From Phycisphaerae bacterium RAS1 (GTDB taxonomy: Bacteria; Planctomycetota; Phycisphaerae; UBA1845; Fen-1342), in contig SMLU01000001.1 in the NCBI GenBank assembly GCA_007859745.1, forward strand, positions 1,302,001-1,366,000: a DNA stretch of 64,000 nucleotides, written 5' to 3'. A program made the position numbers and the translations under genes. Below the pieces are notes generated by a model. That model saw only the letters and a program-made list of their open reading frames with translations. It made no database searches and had not been told where the DNA came from. Positions 1 to 10,450 of the stretch are shown here, piece after piece (within the stretch, counting starts at the first letter, position 1; each line of letters opens with the position of its first letter).

Positions 1-1156
1 TTTCCAGTGCGCACAGGGCCAGGTTGTAAACAGCCCGATCCTGCAGCGGCGTATCGGGGTGATCGCAGAGCAGGTCGCGCAGCGGTTTGCGCGCGTCGAC
101 GAAAGCACGCGCCTCAATCCGCACCATCGCCAACTGGTAGAGCGACTCGTCCACGTAGCTGGAGGTGTCGCGGTGCCTGGCAAGAACCTCTTTCAGCGCC
201 TTTTCCGCCTCGCTGCGCTCCTTCAGCAGCCGGCAGGCCTTTCCGCGCCAGTAGAGCACGTCCCCGCGGTAAACGGAGTTTCTCTGTTGCCGCAGGAACC
301 CCTCTGTCAGTTGTTTGACGACCCCGTACTTGCGATCGCGGTCGGCCTGGACGATCTGGAGATAGGCGGACGTCTCGGGCGGCCGCAGGGCGGTGATGCG
401 ATCCAGCGCATACTGTCGCGCGGCGCCTTCGAAGTCTTTCCATGTCATCGCCGCGGCCGCCGCGACGGCGCCCGATCCGGCTTCGCCGGCTTTGAGCTTC
501 GCCACAATCGTCGCGAGCACTTCAGCGCCGTGCTGCTTGACGAGGAACTCGATCGCGAGGCCGTACTCGGCGTAGCGCTGCAGACCGCTGCCCTGCTCGA
601 GGCCGATGATCAGGCTCTGCGGCGACTCGATCACGTCGGACAGGCGCATGAGCGATTGCACGCGCTGTTCGACCTGCCCGGCGGCATGCAGCGCCAGCCC
701 TTCCCGCAGCCAGCGCGGCACAGCGGCGTATTTTTCACCCAGCGCGAGGCGCATCACCGCGTGGGTCATCTCGTGCGTCAGCTCTTCGGACAGGCGCCCG
801 ACGCCGTTCAGGATGAACTCGGGGTGAATGACGATCTGGGCCTTGCCGCCTTCGATCGACCGCGTCTGAAACGGCTCATCGGTGTAGCGCCCGAGCGTCT
901 CAGCCATGGGATCAAGCGCATCGGCGACGACGACGCGGATATCGCCACGGCTCACGCCGGCGACGCCCAGCCGGGCGCAGGCTGTCTCGAACGCCGTGTC
1001 AGCCAGCTTGTCCAGGTCGGCGAAGCTCTTCTTGAAACGCGGGTCGCGCGCGTACTTGCCGGCGTACTCATCCGCTTGGTCGGCCGCGGGTGGGGCCGGC
1101 AACGGGGCGAGTGAAAACAGCGCCATCAAGACAGTCGGCATGCGCAGCCGATTCAT
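1..1156 (-). CDS. Exported peptidase-MA-like zinc metalloprotease, C-terminus beyond window
   Basis: About 385 codons are visible and the frame is still open at base 1, so the C-terminus is missing. It starts at the ATG read from 1156 down. The first 25 or so residues (hydrophobic run VLMALFSLAPLP, then Ala-Pro) look like a signal peptide, so the protein should be exported. A zinc-binding HEMTH motif lies at residues 128-132, and WLREG around 149-153 supplies a likely third ligand (Glu); that order is typical of peptidase-MA-like gluzincins. From about residue 290 the chain is helical with TPR-like pairs. Substrate unknown. The opposite strand also has a long open frame here, but it lacks any recognisable motif and is taken as an antisense shadow. 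Confidence 0.72.
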   Translation of the reverse strand, partial: MNRLRMPTVLMALFSLAPLPAPPAADQADEYAGKYARDPRFKKSFADLDKLADTAFETACARLGVAGVSRGDIRVVVADALDPMAETLGRYTDEPFQTRSIEGGKAQIVIHPEFILNGVGRLSEELTHEMTHAVMRLALGEKYAAVPRWLREGLALHAAGQVEQRVQSLMRLSDVIESPQSLIIGLEQGSGLQRYAEYGLAIEFLVKQHGAEVLATIVAKLKAGEAGSGAVAAAAAMTWKDFEGAARQYALDRITALRPPETSAYLQIVQADRDRKYGVVKQLTEGFLRQQRNSVYRGDVLYWRGKACRLLKERSEAEKALKEVLARHRDTSSYVDESLYQLAMVRIEARAFVDARKPLRDLLCDHPDTPLQDRAVYNLALCALE

Positions 1157-1241
1157 CGGGTTCTCGCAGATGTTTGTGTGTATTGTAGCGATGGATGCTG
1201 AGGTTTTTTTTGTTTGAGTAGAAGCGATCCCAAGGCTCTTT

Positions 1242-1304
1242 CCGAGCCGCGACCGTGAGGGAGCGGACGCGTAAGAACCCGCTTGCTTACGCGCGCGGCT
1301 CGGA
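1242..1304. repeat. Family A palindromic repeat, copy 1
   Basis: A 63-bp imperfect palindrome. It opens with CCGAGCCGCGACCGTGAGGG and closes with CGCGCGGCTCGGA; the same unit recurs near 13.7, 27.7, 52.2 and 53.6 kb. It lies between two minus-strand genes, just downstream of the cytochrome gene, and could also act as a terminator hairpin. Confidence 0.8.
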
Positions 1305-1320
1305 TTCCAGCGCGGTGCGC

Positions 1321-2238
1321 CTAGCGCCAGACGGCCCCGTCCCTGATCCACTGCCGCAGCGCCTCGACCTCGGCCGCCGTCAGCGGGTCGTTGTTGAGCG
1401 GCATCTGCGGCAACTTCAGCGAGTCGTGCTTCTCCGTCACGACCGTCATGATCAGGCTTTCGTCCGGCTTTCCGGGGACGAGCGCCGGACCATGCTCCCC
1501 GCCTTTCAGAATGTCCGCCATCGTTGTGAGCCGAAGCTCGCCGCCGATGCGCCGACCGCCGCCATGGCAGCCGAAGCAGCGCTCGTCCAGCAACGGACGC
1601 ACCGCCGAAGTGAAATGGGCGGCGCGCGGGTCGTCGCCGGCCGGTTGCGACGTGGCGGCGGACGACGTGGCGCCGCCGCGCGGAAACCCGACACCGTGCG
1701 TATACACGAGTGTGCCCCCATGATGAGCAGTAATGCCGGTCCAGCCCGCCAGGCCGAACGAAGCGAGGCCGACAATCGCGAGAAGGCTGGCGCCGCGGGC
1801 GCCGAGCGCGGGCCGGGTTTTTGAGGCGTTGCCGGCGCGCGCCGGCTGGCCCGTGGCGCCAGCCTCGGGCGCGTCGCGGCCGCCCCCCTTTCGCACGCTG
1901 AGGCTCAGCAGCAGCAGCACGACGAGCGTCAGCGCAGCGCCGATCCAGATCTGCTCGGCAAACCACTCGTGCGTCTGCACGCGGTCGATGATTTCCTCGG
2001 GCGGCCGGCCGATCTGTCCCGCGGCCGCCTCACCGCTTTGCACGCTTGCGAACGCGCTTCCCAGAAGCGCGGCATAGGTCGCGATGGCCACCCAGCGCAG
2101 CGTGCGGTTGCGCCCGCCGGTCGCGATCAGCGCCAGCACCAGCGGCACGCCGAGCGCCGACAGCGCAATCGGCAAATGCACGATCATCGCGTGGCGGGTC
2201 TGCACGTCGCGAACGGCGTCCATTAATTCCTGGAGCAT
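1321..2238 (-). CDS. DUF2231 membrane domain fused to planctomycete-type cytochrome c
   Basis: 305 residues. The N-terminal half has about four membrane segments beginning in a HAMIVHLPIALSALG stretch, the layout of DUF2231 proteins. A periplasmic domain follows with the heme-binding CFGCH motif near residue 225, then a PGKPDESLI segment and an MPLNNDPLTAAEVEALRQWI tail, as in planctomycete-type (PSCyt1-like) cytochrome c domains. It is probably a membrane-anchored electron carrier or sensor; the redox partner is not visible nearby. Its N-terminus faces the 3' end of rpoN on the same strand with a gap of about 130 bp, so co-transcription is possible but not shown. Confidence 0.8.
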   Translation of the reverse strand: MLQELMDAVRDVQTRHAMIVHLPIALSALGVPLVLALIATGGRNRTLRWVAIATYAALLGSAFASVQSGEAAAGQIGRPPEEIIDRVQTHEWFAEQIWIGAALTLVVLLLLSLSVRKGGGRDAPEAGATGQPARAGNASKTRPALGARGASLLAIVGLASFGLAGWTGITAHHGGTLVYTHGVGFPRGGATSSAATSQPAGDDPRAAHFTSAVRPLLDERCFGCHGGGRRIGGELRLTTMADILKGGEHGPALVPGKPDESLIMTVVTEKHDSLKLPQMPLNNDPLTAAEVEALRQWIRDGAVWR

Positions 2239-2365
2239 TGAGAACCTCGTGCTGTTGCGGGGCTTCGCGCTTGCCCGCGGGAAGCGCGCCCACGAATCGG
2301 GTAATCGGCGCGGATTCTAGCGAGAGCCGGCGCGCCGGCAAAAGGACACGACCGGAGACGGCGCT

Positions 2366-3862
2366 TCAGAACTGCTTGCGTTGCCGGGCGGTGGGGATGT
2401 CGAGTTGGGCGCGGTACTTGGCGACGGTGCGGCGCTTGATGTCCAGCCCCTGCCGCGCCAGGATGTCCACGATTTCATCGTCGCTCAGCGGGGCGCGCTT
2501 GTCTTCCGCGCCGACGATCTCCTGCACCTTCGCCTTGATGCTGTCCCACCCCAGCGTCTCGCCCGTTACGCTCTCTGTCCCGCCGGTGAAAAAACGCCGC
2601 AACGGGAAAATGCCGCGCGGCGTCTGCATGTACTTCTCGTCGACGGTGCGGCTGATGGTGGAGGGGTCGCACTGGAAGCGGTCGGCCAGCTCGCTCATGC
2701 GCAGGACTTTGAGATGCTGCTCGCCCTTGTCGAGGAACTCTCGCTGCGCCTCGACCACCGCCACCGCCACGTCGAGCAGCCGCTCGCGGCGGAAGCGGAC
2801 GGCGTCGATGATGGCGCTGGCGGCTTCGATCTTCTGCTTGATGAACTCGCGCGTGCTCTTGTCGTCGCGCGAGCGTTCGAGCGCCTCGCGAAATTCATCG
2901 GAGATGCGCAGCTCACGGAAGTTGCCGCGCGTCAGGCGCGTGCGGTACTGATCGGCGTCGGCGTCGTACTCGACCACGATATCGGGCACGATCGGCGGAG
3001 AGGCGCGCCCGTTCACATCCGCCCCGGGGTGCAGGCTGAGCTTCGAGATGACGTGAACCGCCGCCTTCACGTCCTCGACATCCACCCCCAGGCTGCGGGC
3101 GATCTGCGGCAGCCGGTTCTTCTGCAGGTCCTCGAAGTGCTTGCGAATCAGGCGGATCACGAGCTCATTGTCGCCGGGAAGCGCCGCGAGCTGCAGCAGC
3201 ACGCATTCCTGGAGCGAGCGGGCGGCGATGCCGGGCGGGTCAAGCTGCTGAACGCGCCTCAGCACGGCGTCGATCTCGTCGGGCGTCGGCGCGGGCTGCT
3301 GGTCGAACGTCATCTCGGGCCGCAGCTCGAAGCGGCCGTTGTCATCGATCTCCCCGATGATCGCCTCGCCGATGCGGCGCGTCCGCTCGTCGATCTCGAC
3401 CAGAGACCACTGCGACAGCAGGTGCTCCTCGAGCGACACCGGCCGAGCCGCCGCGTTCGACATCGCCTCCAGCTTGCCTTCCGACTCCTCCATCCCCTTC
3501 GCGCGGCTCTTGGTGCCGCGATATTCAAAGTCGTCGTCGAGAAACTCGTATTCATTGACGAGGTTGTCGAGCCGCTCAAACTCCCGTGGCCCGGCGTTCT
3601 CGTCTACAACCAGCGCCCGCTCGTCCTCGGTTCGCGCCGGTGTTTCAACCGGCGATTCCGGTTCCGTCGCGGTGACGCTCATGTTGTCGTCGTCGCCGGC
3701 GGCCAGCTCGAGCGCCGGATTGCTGTCCAGCTCCGCCGCGATCCGCGATTCCAGCGCCATGATCGGCAACTGGAGGATGTCCATGGCCTGGATGAGCTGC
3801 GGCGTCAGCCGCTGCTGCTGCTGCAGGAGCTGCCGCGGGATTTGGGAGAGCATGTGTGACAC
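2366..3862 (-). CDS. rpoN: RNA polymerase sigma-54 factor RpoN
   Basis: 498 residues, the usual length. The Gln-rich region I (QLLQQQQRLTPQLIQAMDIL) binds the enhancer-dependent activators, an acidic region II follows, then the core-binding region, the helix-turn-helix (DRFQCDPSTISRTVDEKYMQ) and finally the RpoN box RRTVAKYR at about residues 477-484, which contacts the -24 promoter element. It directs transcription that requires AAA+ activators; no such activator is encoded in this window. The stretch between rpoN and icd (3863-4111) reads divergently and holds no convincing gene. Confidence 0.96.
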   Translation of the reverse strand: MSHMLSQIPRQLLQQQQRLTPQLIQAMDILQLPIMALESRIAAELDSNPALELAAGDDDNMSVTATEPESPVETPARTEDERALVVDENAGPREFERLDNLVNEYEFLDDDFEYRGTKSRAKGMEESEGKLEAMSNAAARPVSLEEHLLSQWSLVEIDERTRRIGEAIIGEIDDNGRFELRPEMTFDQQPAPTPDEIDAVLRRVQQLDPPGIAARSLQECVLLQLAALPGDNELVIRLIRKHFEDLQKNRLPQIARSLGVDVEDVKAAVHVISKLSLHPGADVNGRASPPIVPDIVVEYDADADQYRTRLTRGNFRELRISDEFREALERSRDDKSTREFIKQKIEAASAIIDAVRFRRERLLDVAVAVVEAQREFLDKGEQHLKVLRMSELADRFQCDPSTISRTVDEKYMQTPRGIFPLRRFFTGGTESVTGETLGWDSIKAKVQEIVGAEDKRAPLSDDEIVDILARQGLDIKRRTVAKYRAQLDIPTARQRKQF

Positions 3863-4111
3863 AGACGCCGCTCATGTCGACCTGCTGCAAGACGCAAAGC
3901 CGAAAGGACTTGCGCCCGCCGCCTACTAGAGAATACTGCTCGCGCCGCGCAGAGTCAAAGCGAAGCACGCGCCCGCCGTCCGGCCGCCACTCCTCGGCGT
4001 CTCGACGGATCGCAGCCGTCGCCGTAGGCTCTCGCGATTACTATCGGTTGCCCACCCACGGTCGGCTCAGCCCGCTGAGCGCGGCGGCGGGCGATGAACG
4101 AGGAGACTTCC

Positions 4112-5479
<1,368 letters not shown>

Positions 5480-5480
5480 C

Positions 5481-5978
5481 ATGGGTGGTTTCGCTGCCGA
5501 CGCGTCACGCGACGGGTCGATTTCCACACTCGAAGCCGCAGCCGCTTGGCGCTGGGACGACGCCGAGTTGCTTCGCGAGCGCGGTCGGACAGCGGCGGCG
5601 CTGTATTGGTTCGGGTTCACCATCGAATTCCGATTGACCGCCGCCCTGTTGCGTCTGCATGGCTATTCCCCCAGTGCACCGGTATCGCTTCGGGACATCG
5701 ACCACCTGCGATCGGAGGCTCGGCGCTTGCAGTTGATGGGGACCGAACCGCACGACCTGCAGGGGCTCGCACGCTACCTTCTTCGCCTTCGTACGGACGT
5801 CGCCGTTCGGACACGAAAATCGCTTGGCATCGAGCTGTTGGACGCCGCGTCAAACGCCTATGCGCAGTGGCGGCCGCGAATGCGGTACAAACCGCTCGTA
5901 CCCACGGCGGCACAGTTTCGGTTGGGACTTGATGCCGCGCTGTGGTTCCGCGAACGCTACAATGATCTCTGGAGATAG
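5481..5978 (+). CDS. Small HEPN-like protein
   Basis: 165 residues, soluble, mostly helical. Not firmly recognised. The order of features (YWFGFTIEFRLTAALL helix, later HDLQGLARYLL, then a C-terminal WRPRMRY) resembles HEPN-domain proteins of the kind that carry an HDL motif and end in W-x-x-x-x-RY. I see no clear R-X4-6-H ribonuclease motif, so toxin activity is not claimed. The ATG overlaps nothing but lies only 2 bp after the icd stop, and the next gene starts 3 bp after this one, so all three are probably one transcript. Alternative: an unrelated helical adaptor. Confidence 0.6.
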   Translation: MGGFAADASRDGSISTLEAAAAWRWDDAELLRERGRTAAALYWFGFTIEFRLTAALLRLHGYSPSAPVSLRDIDHLRSEARRLQLMGTEPHDLQGLARYLLRLRTDVAVRTRKSLGIELLDAASNAYAQWRPRMRYKPLVPTAAQFRLGLDAALWFRERYNDLWR

Positions 5979-5980
5979 AG

Positions 5981-6481
5981 ATGCCCGTTATCCGCACGAA
6001 GGCGATCGAGCAATCAACGGTCCTCGAGGACGCGCTGCGCCGTGAGCTAGCGGCCGAACTGACCGCCGCCGAGGACGATGGCAAGCCGCTGCAACAGCCG
6101 ATCGTGTTACAGAACGAAGTTGAAGATCCCGGCCAGTCCATTCACGTCACCGTCGTCTGGGAGCGGTGGCGCCCTGTTTCAGCCGGAACACGGACCAAGA
6201 TAATCGAGGAAGCGTACCGGTCTGAATTGCCAGGGTACGCCGATAGGATCGCGACCGCTTTTGGCATGACCACGCTGGAGGCGGTCGATGCCGGTTTGCT
6301 GCCGTGGGAGGTCGTCACGCGTGATGGCGCGATTCTCTGGTTTGGCGGCGTTGAAACGGAGAGGGGTCCGCTGCTTCGTTTACCGACGCGAAAGTACGCC
6401 GAGCGCGCCGCCGAGGCGATCAATCTGAAGTACCCACAGAGCGAAGCTCAAGTCGTCGATCGAAGCACCGGAACGGCATAG
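5981..6481 (+). CDS. Conserved-looking hypothetical protein, partner of the HEPN-like gene
   Basis: 166 residues, soluble, no signal peptide. Starts at ATG 5981 right after the stop of the previous gene (GGAGATAG is the ribosome site), so translation is probably coupled. The N-terminal third is acidic and Glu/Leu-rich (RRELAAELTAAEDDG), followed by an alpha/beta region with a VVWERWRPVSAGTRTKIIEE segment. No family recognised. The tight pairing with a HEPN-like protein suggests the two work together; antitoxin or adaptor roles are possible but only by analogy. Confidence 0.6.
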   Translation: MPVIRTKAIEQSTVLEDALRRELAAELTAAEDDGKPLQQPIVLQNEVEDPGQSIHVTVVWERWRPVSAGTRTKIIEEAYRSELPGYADRIATAFGMTTLEAVDAGLLPWEVVTRDGAILWFGGVETERGPLLRLPTRKYAERAAEAINLKYPQSEAQVVDRSTGTA

Positions 6482-6521
6482 CGGAGGGAGTGAGCGCCGA
6501 CCGAGGGAGCAGGCGCACCGT

Positions 6522-7085
6522 GTGAGGTTATTCGTCGCCGAGGCGCCCTTGCCCAAATTCGCTGACGCAGACGCCGGGCGACCGCTCCCCGAGCACTGCC
6601 CCTGCCCCAACTGCCGCTACGACCTCCACGGCCTCGCTGGCGATCCGATCTGCTGCCCGGAATGCGGCGAAACCACTTCGCGCGACCAGGCGCGCTTGCT
6701 CGCGAACGCTCCCCGCAACACGCGACGCGCCGAGATTGCGGCGCACGTCGTCTCGCTCGCGATCGGCCCGGCGACGTGCAGCGCCATTTGCATCTGGAGC
6801 GGCGTCTCACAGGCTTGGGATTCCGGGCTGTACCTGGCCGCGCTCGGAATCTGGACGTTGGCCGCACTCCTGCTTGGGCTTTGGGCGCCGGTGGGATGCG
6901 TGCGCTGGCCCCTGTACATGGCCACGGGACACGCGCTGGCTATGCTCTGGGGCGAGTGGGGAAACCAGCACATCCTTGGCGGCGGGTGTTTTCCCCTCTT
7001 CTTCAGCGGATTGCTCTTCGGTTTTCTCGTGATCATGACGTTGTTCGGCGCCGCCCTCGCGCCGACGCCGCGGTCCGAGGATTGA
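6522..7085 (+). CDS. Zinc-ribbon membrane protein
   Basis: 187 residues with a GTG start. Residues 26-51 form a zinc ribbon (CPCPNCRYDLHGL followed by CCPECGE), the recurring N-terminal motif of planctomycete membrane proteins of unknown function. Four hydrophobic segments follow, the last ending a few residues before the C-terminus. A second protein of this type is at 27.8 kb. Start is moderately sure: a GGGAG lies about 14 bases upstream, a little far. Function unknown. Confidence 0.65.
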   Translation: MRLFVAEAPLPKFADADAGRPLPEHCPCPNCRYDLHGLAGDPICCPECGETTSRDQARLLANAPRNTRRAEIAAHVVSLAIGPATCSAICIWSGVSQAWDSGLYLAALGIWTLAALLLGLWAPVGCVRWPLYMATGHALAMLWGEWGNQHILGGGCFPLFFSGLLFGFLVIMTLFGAALAPTPRSED

Positions 7086-7146
7086 CGAGAAGATCTCTCG
7101 CGACGACCTGGGGGCTCCCACGAACACGGCCCGGCAGCTACGCCGG

Positions 7147-8634
7147 CTATGTCGCCGCGCACGAGCCGTGGCGAAGGCTCTTCAGCGCCGCCAGCGCCCG
7201 TTCCCGAGCCGCCTTGTGCTCCACGATCGGAAGCGGATACGTCGTTCCCAGGCGCACGCCCGCCGCCGCCAGCGCCGCCGGTGGTGCTTCCCACGGGCGG
7301 TGAATCCACGGCGGGCGAAGCAGGGCCAGCTCCGGCAGCCAGCGCTGTACATACTCGCCCTGCGGGTCGAACTTCTCGCCCTGCAGGCTCGGATTGAAGA
7401 TGCGAAAATAGGGGACCGCATCGGCGCCGCAGCCGGCCGACCACTGCCAGCCAAGCGTGTTGTTGGCGAGATCGGCGTCGACCAGCGTGTCCCAGAACCA
7501 GCGCGCCCCTTCACGCCAGTCGATCAGCAGGTGCTTCACGAGAAACGACGCCACGATCATCCGCACGCGATTGTGCAGCCAGCCGGTCGCCCACAGCTCG
7601 CGCATCCCGGCGTCGACGATCGGGTAGCCGGTGCGGCCGCGCTGCCAGGCGCGCAGCGCTCCGCCGTGGTCGCGCCACGGGAAGCCGGCGAACTCGCTTC
7701 GCAGCGGCTGGTCGGGTGTGTGCGGAAAATGGTGCAGGATGTGATGTGCGAACTCGCGCCAGATCAGCTCGCGCCGAAAGCAGTCGGGGCCGCTCTCGAC
7801 GATGCGGTCATCAACCGCGCCGGCCGCTGGCTTGCCTTTCGCCGCTTGCCGTTCAGCCAGGGCGTGCCAGGCCTGCCGCGGGCTGATTTCGCCGAAGTGC
7901 AGATGCGGCGAGAGGCGCGACGTGCCGTGCCGCGCCGGATAGTCGCGTTGCTCGCGATAGTCACTGACGCTCTCGGCCAGGAACTCAGTAAGCGCCCGTG
8001 CCGCACCGGCCTCGCCGGGCTGCCCGGCGCGGGTCAGGCCGTCGCCCCAGCCAGCGCGCGGCAACAACTCAAGCCGGTCCAGTTCGAGTGAGTCGATGCG
8101 CGGCGGCGGAGCCAGTGATGCGGGGCGCTCGAGCGGCGAGCCGGGCAGGTCGAGCGCCAGCACGCGCTTGTAGAAGGGCGTGAAAACCTGGAAGGGCGTG
8201 CCGGATCGGGTCCGCACATCCGCCGGTTCCCAAAGGAGGCTCGCGTTAAACGTGCCGACTGCGCAGCCCGCGCGGCGCAGCTCGGATTCCACCATTGCGT
8301 CATGGGCTGCGGCGAGCGGTTCGTATCTGCGATTCCAGAACAGCGCCCGCGCCCCGGTCGCGGCCAACACCTCGCGCAAGACCTCAAGCGTCGGGCCGCG
8401 CCGCACGATCAGGTCGGAACCAAGTCGCTTCAGGTCTGCCTTGAGCGCCGCGAGCGAATGATGCAGCCAGCAGCGCGACGCCGCACCCGGGCGCCAGGGT
8501 CCCTCGGCGTCCGGATTCCAAGTGTACAACGGGATGGCGTGAAGGCCGCGCGCGATTGCAGCCACCAGCGCAGGGTTGTCCGAGAGCCGCAAATCGGCGC
8601 GAAACAAGATGACAGCGCCACTGACTCCCATCAC
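7147..8634 (-). CDS. phrB: Deoxyribodipyrimidine photolyase (cryptochrome/photolyase family)
   Basis: 495 residues. Light-driven repair of cyclobutane pyrimidine dimers, using FAD plus an antenna pigment. The N-terminal alpha/beta domain opens with FRADLRLSDNPAL; the FAD-binding C-terminal domain has TSRLSPHLHFGEISPRQ, WREFAHHIL, RTGYPIVDAGMRELWATGWL, HNRVRMIVASFLVKHLLIDW and DADLANNTLGWQWSAGCGAD, all diagnostic for class I photolyases. The Trp residues needed for electron transfer appear present. Standing alone on the minus strand; two adjacent ATGs at the start make the first residue uncertain by one codon. Confidence 0.94.
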   Translation of the reverse strand: MMGVSGAVILFRADLRLSDNPALVAAIARGLHAIPLYTWNPDAEGPWRPGAASRCWLHHSLAALKADLKRLGSDLIVRRGPTLEVLREVLAATGARALFWNRRYEPLAAAHDAMVESELRRAGCAVGTFNASLLWEPADVRTRSGTPFQVFTPFYKRVLALDLPGSPLERPASLAPPPRIDSLELDRLELLPRAGWGDGLTRAGQPGEAGAARALTEFLAESVSDYREQRDYPARHGTSRLSPHLHFGEISPRQAWHALAERQAAKGKPAAGAVDDRIVESGPDCFRRELIWREFAHHILHHFPHTPDQPLRSEFAGFPWRDHGGALRAWQRGRTGYPIVDAGMRELWATGWLHNRVRMIVASFLVKHLLIDWREGARWFWDTLVDADLANNTLGWQWSAGCGADAVPYFRIFNPSLQGEKFDPQGEYVQRWLPELALLRPPWIHRPWEAPPAALAAAGVRLGTTYPLPIVEHKAARERALAALKSLRHGSCAAT

Positions 8635-8993
8635 CCGATCCTACATTCACCTTGCTGCGGGTCAAGCTATAAGTCGTGCAAATCGTGCATCAAACAAGTG
8701 CCAACACAGCCACAACCGAACAATCCACGAAGTAATCGTTCATGTCGTTCAGATATTCCTGCGACCACGGAGTCACGCGCGACGGCGCTGGTCGAGTTTG
8801 GGTACCGTGGGTGCCGGCCAGCACCCGCGCGCCAGAGAGCATACAAGCATTTGGGTGGATGGCCGTCTCGCCCTTCCCCGGCGTCTCAGGAACGGGCAAG
8901 ATGCCCGTTCCACCCAAAGAAGTTCGCAGACTCAAAGGCCCGCACGCCCCACGGTAGTCGGGTGGTCGGCCCCCATTGCAAGACGCAGCACGG
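8635..8993. other. Intergenic region with a 69-bp inverted repeat
   Basis: 359 bp between the divergent photolyase and GT87 genes, so it should hold both promoters; I see no clear -35/-10 pair. At 8851-8919 the ends TTTGGGTGGA and TCCACCCAAA are inverted copies, with a second inner hairpin AACGGGCAAGATGCCCGTT. The smaller GGGTGCCGGCCAGCACCC hairpin lies just upstream. The words resemble other palindromes in the window but no second full copy was found. Confidence 0.55.
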
Positions 8994-10316
8994 ATGAACA
9001 TGCCATACGACGGGCGCTGGAATCGGGTCGCGACGGCGTTCCTGGCGATCGTCGTCGTCGCCGTCGCCGCGCTGTGCACGATTCGCGCTTGGCGGCTCGA
9101 CTACGACTACCACCACTTTAAACTCGACGCCGACTACGTCTGGCAGCACGGCCAGTTGAACCCGGTGCTGGACTCGGCTTTGCCGGGCGCGCGACAGCTT
9201 CCGTTCTACCTGCCGGTCGTCCCGCTGGCCCTGGCGCCGCTGGGCGGACTCGGGCCGGCCGCGCCGCTGATCTGGGGGCTGGGGCAGGCCGTGTGCCTTG
9301 CGGTTGTGTTGTGGCAGCTCGCGGCATGGGTGCGTCGGTGCGGCACCGCGGACGGTCCGACATCGCCGACGATCGGCGGGCTGGTTCTGCTGGCGTCGCC
9401 GGCGATTTACGAGGCGGCGCGATTCAATCAGTTCAGCTTCCTCACGCTGGCGCTGGTGCTGGCTGGAGAGGCCGCCCTGTCGCGCGGCCGGGCGCTGCGG
9501 GCAGGCGCGTGGCTGGCGGCGGCGGCGGTGATCAAGCTGCTTCCTGCCATTTTTCTGTTCTGGCTGGTTCGACGACGCGCATGGCGGAGCGTGCTTGCGT
9601 TTGTCGTGACGGCCGCGGCGCTCTGCGCCGCGCCCGCCGCCTTCTTCGGCGTGGAGCGAACATCGCGATACTACGGCGAGTGGTGGGAGTACAACGCCGG
9701 CGGCGCGCTGCTTAGTGGCGAGGCCGATGCGGCGCTGCGCGAGCACTTTCTGGATCACCGAAATCAATCGATTGCCGCGGTCATCGGCCGCGTTTTCCAG
9801 GCTGGGCATCCGTACGCAGCGCCGCATCAACTGGCCGCGTGGGATGCCGCGACGTGCCGCTGGCTGGGGCGGGGCATTGCCGCCTCACTGCTGATTCTGA
9901 TTATCGCGATGCCGCTGTGGGCGAACGGAACGACGGATGGCGGAGACCGGCGGGAGGCCGGTTTCTCATTGAACCGCGCGCCGCCGCCGGCCGACTTCGC
10001 TGTGTATGCAATCGCGATGGCGACGCTGTCGCCGCTGCTGCGGCAGTATTACCTGGTATGGGCGCTGCCAGCTCTCACCGTGGCGCTAGTCGCAGTGATG
10101 GCGACTCCGGCATCGAAGTTCCGTCCGATGTCTCGCGTCGCGGGGACCGCGGCAATTATCGTTTGGATCGTCGGAATGTGCGCCTGGCCGTGGCCGCCGG
10201 CGCGGTCGTATGGCGCGCACCTGGCGCTGCTGTTGGTGCTGATCGGGCTATTGGGTCCCATCTTTCCGGGCAGGCGGCTTTTCTTTCCGAACCCGCCGCG
10301 CCTAGCGGCGGGTTGA
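8994..10316 (+). CDS. GT87-like (DUF2029) polytopic membrane glycosyltransferase
   Basis: About 440 residues with some ten membrane segments. The first membrane segment is followed by a periplasmic loop with DYDYHHFKLDADYVWQHG and RQLPFYLPVVPLALAPLG; further segments include FNQFSFLTLALVLAGEAALSR. This is the pattern of GT87/DUF2029 GT-C enzymes, which use polyprenyl-phosphate sugars on the outer face of the inner membrane. Acceptor unknown. I start at ATG 8994; a TTG six codons upstream and an ATG at 9000 are alternatives. Unusual: the last ten codons (FFPNPPRLAAG and stop) are the left arm of a family B palindrome. Confidence 0.8.
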   Translation: MNMPYDGRWNRVATAFLAIVVVAVAALCTIRAWRLDYDYHHFKLDADYVWQHGQLNPVLDSALPGARQLPFYLPVVPLALAPLGGLGPAAPLIWGLGQAVCLAVVLWQLAAWVRRCGTADGPTSPTIGGLVLLASPAIYEAARFNQFSFLTLALVLAGEAALSRGRALRAGAWLAAAAVIKLLPAIFLFWLVRRRAWRSVLAFVVTAAALCAAPAAFFGVERTSRYYGEWWEYNAGGALLSGEADAALREHFLDHRNQSIAAVIGRVFQAGHPYAAPHQLAAWDAATCRWLGRGIAASLLILIIAMPLWANGTTDGGDRREAGFSLNRAPPPADFAVYAIAMATLSPLLRQYYLVWALPALTVALVAVMATPASKFRPMSRVAGTAAIIVWIVGMCAWPWPPARSYGAHLALLLVLIGLLGPIFPGRRLFFPNPPRLAAG

Positions 10317-10406
10317 GGTGCGCGCGGCGCACAGCGTCAATTTTACAAACGCGCCGCCGCGGACGCGCCCGGACGTCACCCCGCCGCTTGGCGCGGCGGG
10401 TTCGGA
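10287..10406. repeat. Family B palindromic repeat, copy 1 (expanded, 120 bp)
   Basis: Left arm CCGAACCCGCCGCGCCTAGC and right arm ending GGCGCGGCGGGTTCGGA. It overlaps the end of the GT87 gene and lies in a convergent intergenic space. Other copies of this family are 97-98 bp; here the middle is about 22 bp longer. Confidence 0.85.
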
Positions 10407-10450
10407 AAAAAGAGCGCGGGCTTGCCCGGATTTCTGGGCACACCCCTGAC

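Noticed and set aside
59-1114. Long open frame opposite the metalloprotease
   Set aside because: It has no motif or signal, while the other strand encodes a signal peptide and HEMTH zinc motif; G+C-rich coding DNA often leaves long antisense frames.
2381-3859. 492-codon frame opposite rpoN
   Set aside because: The rpoN frame matches all regions of sigma-54; the opposite frame is its shadow.
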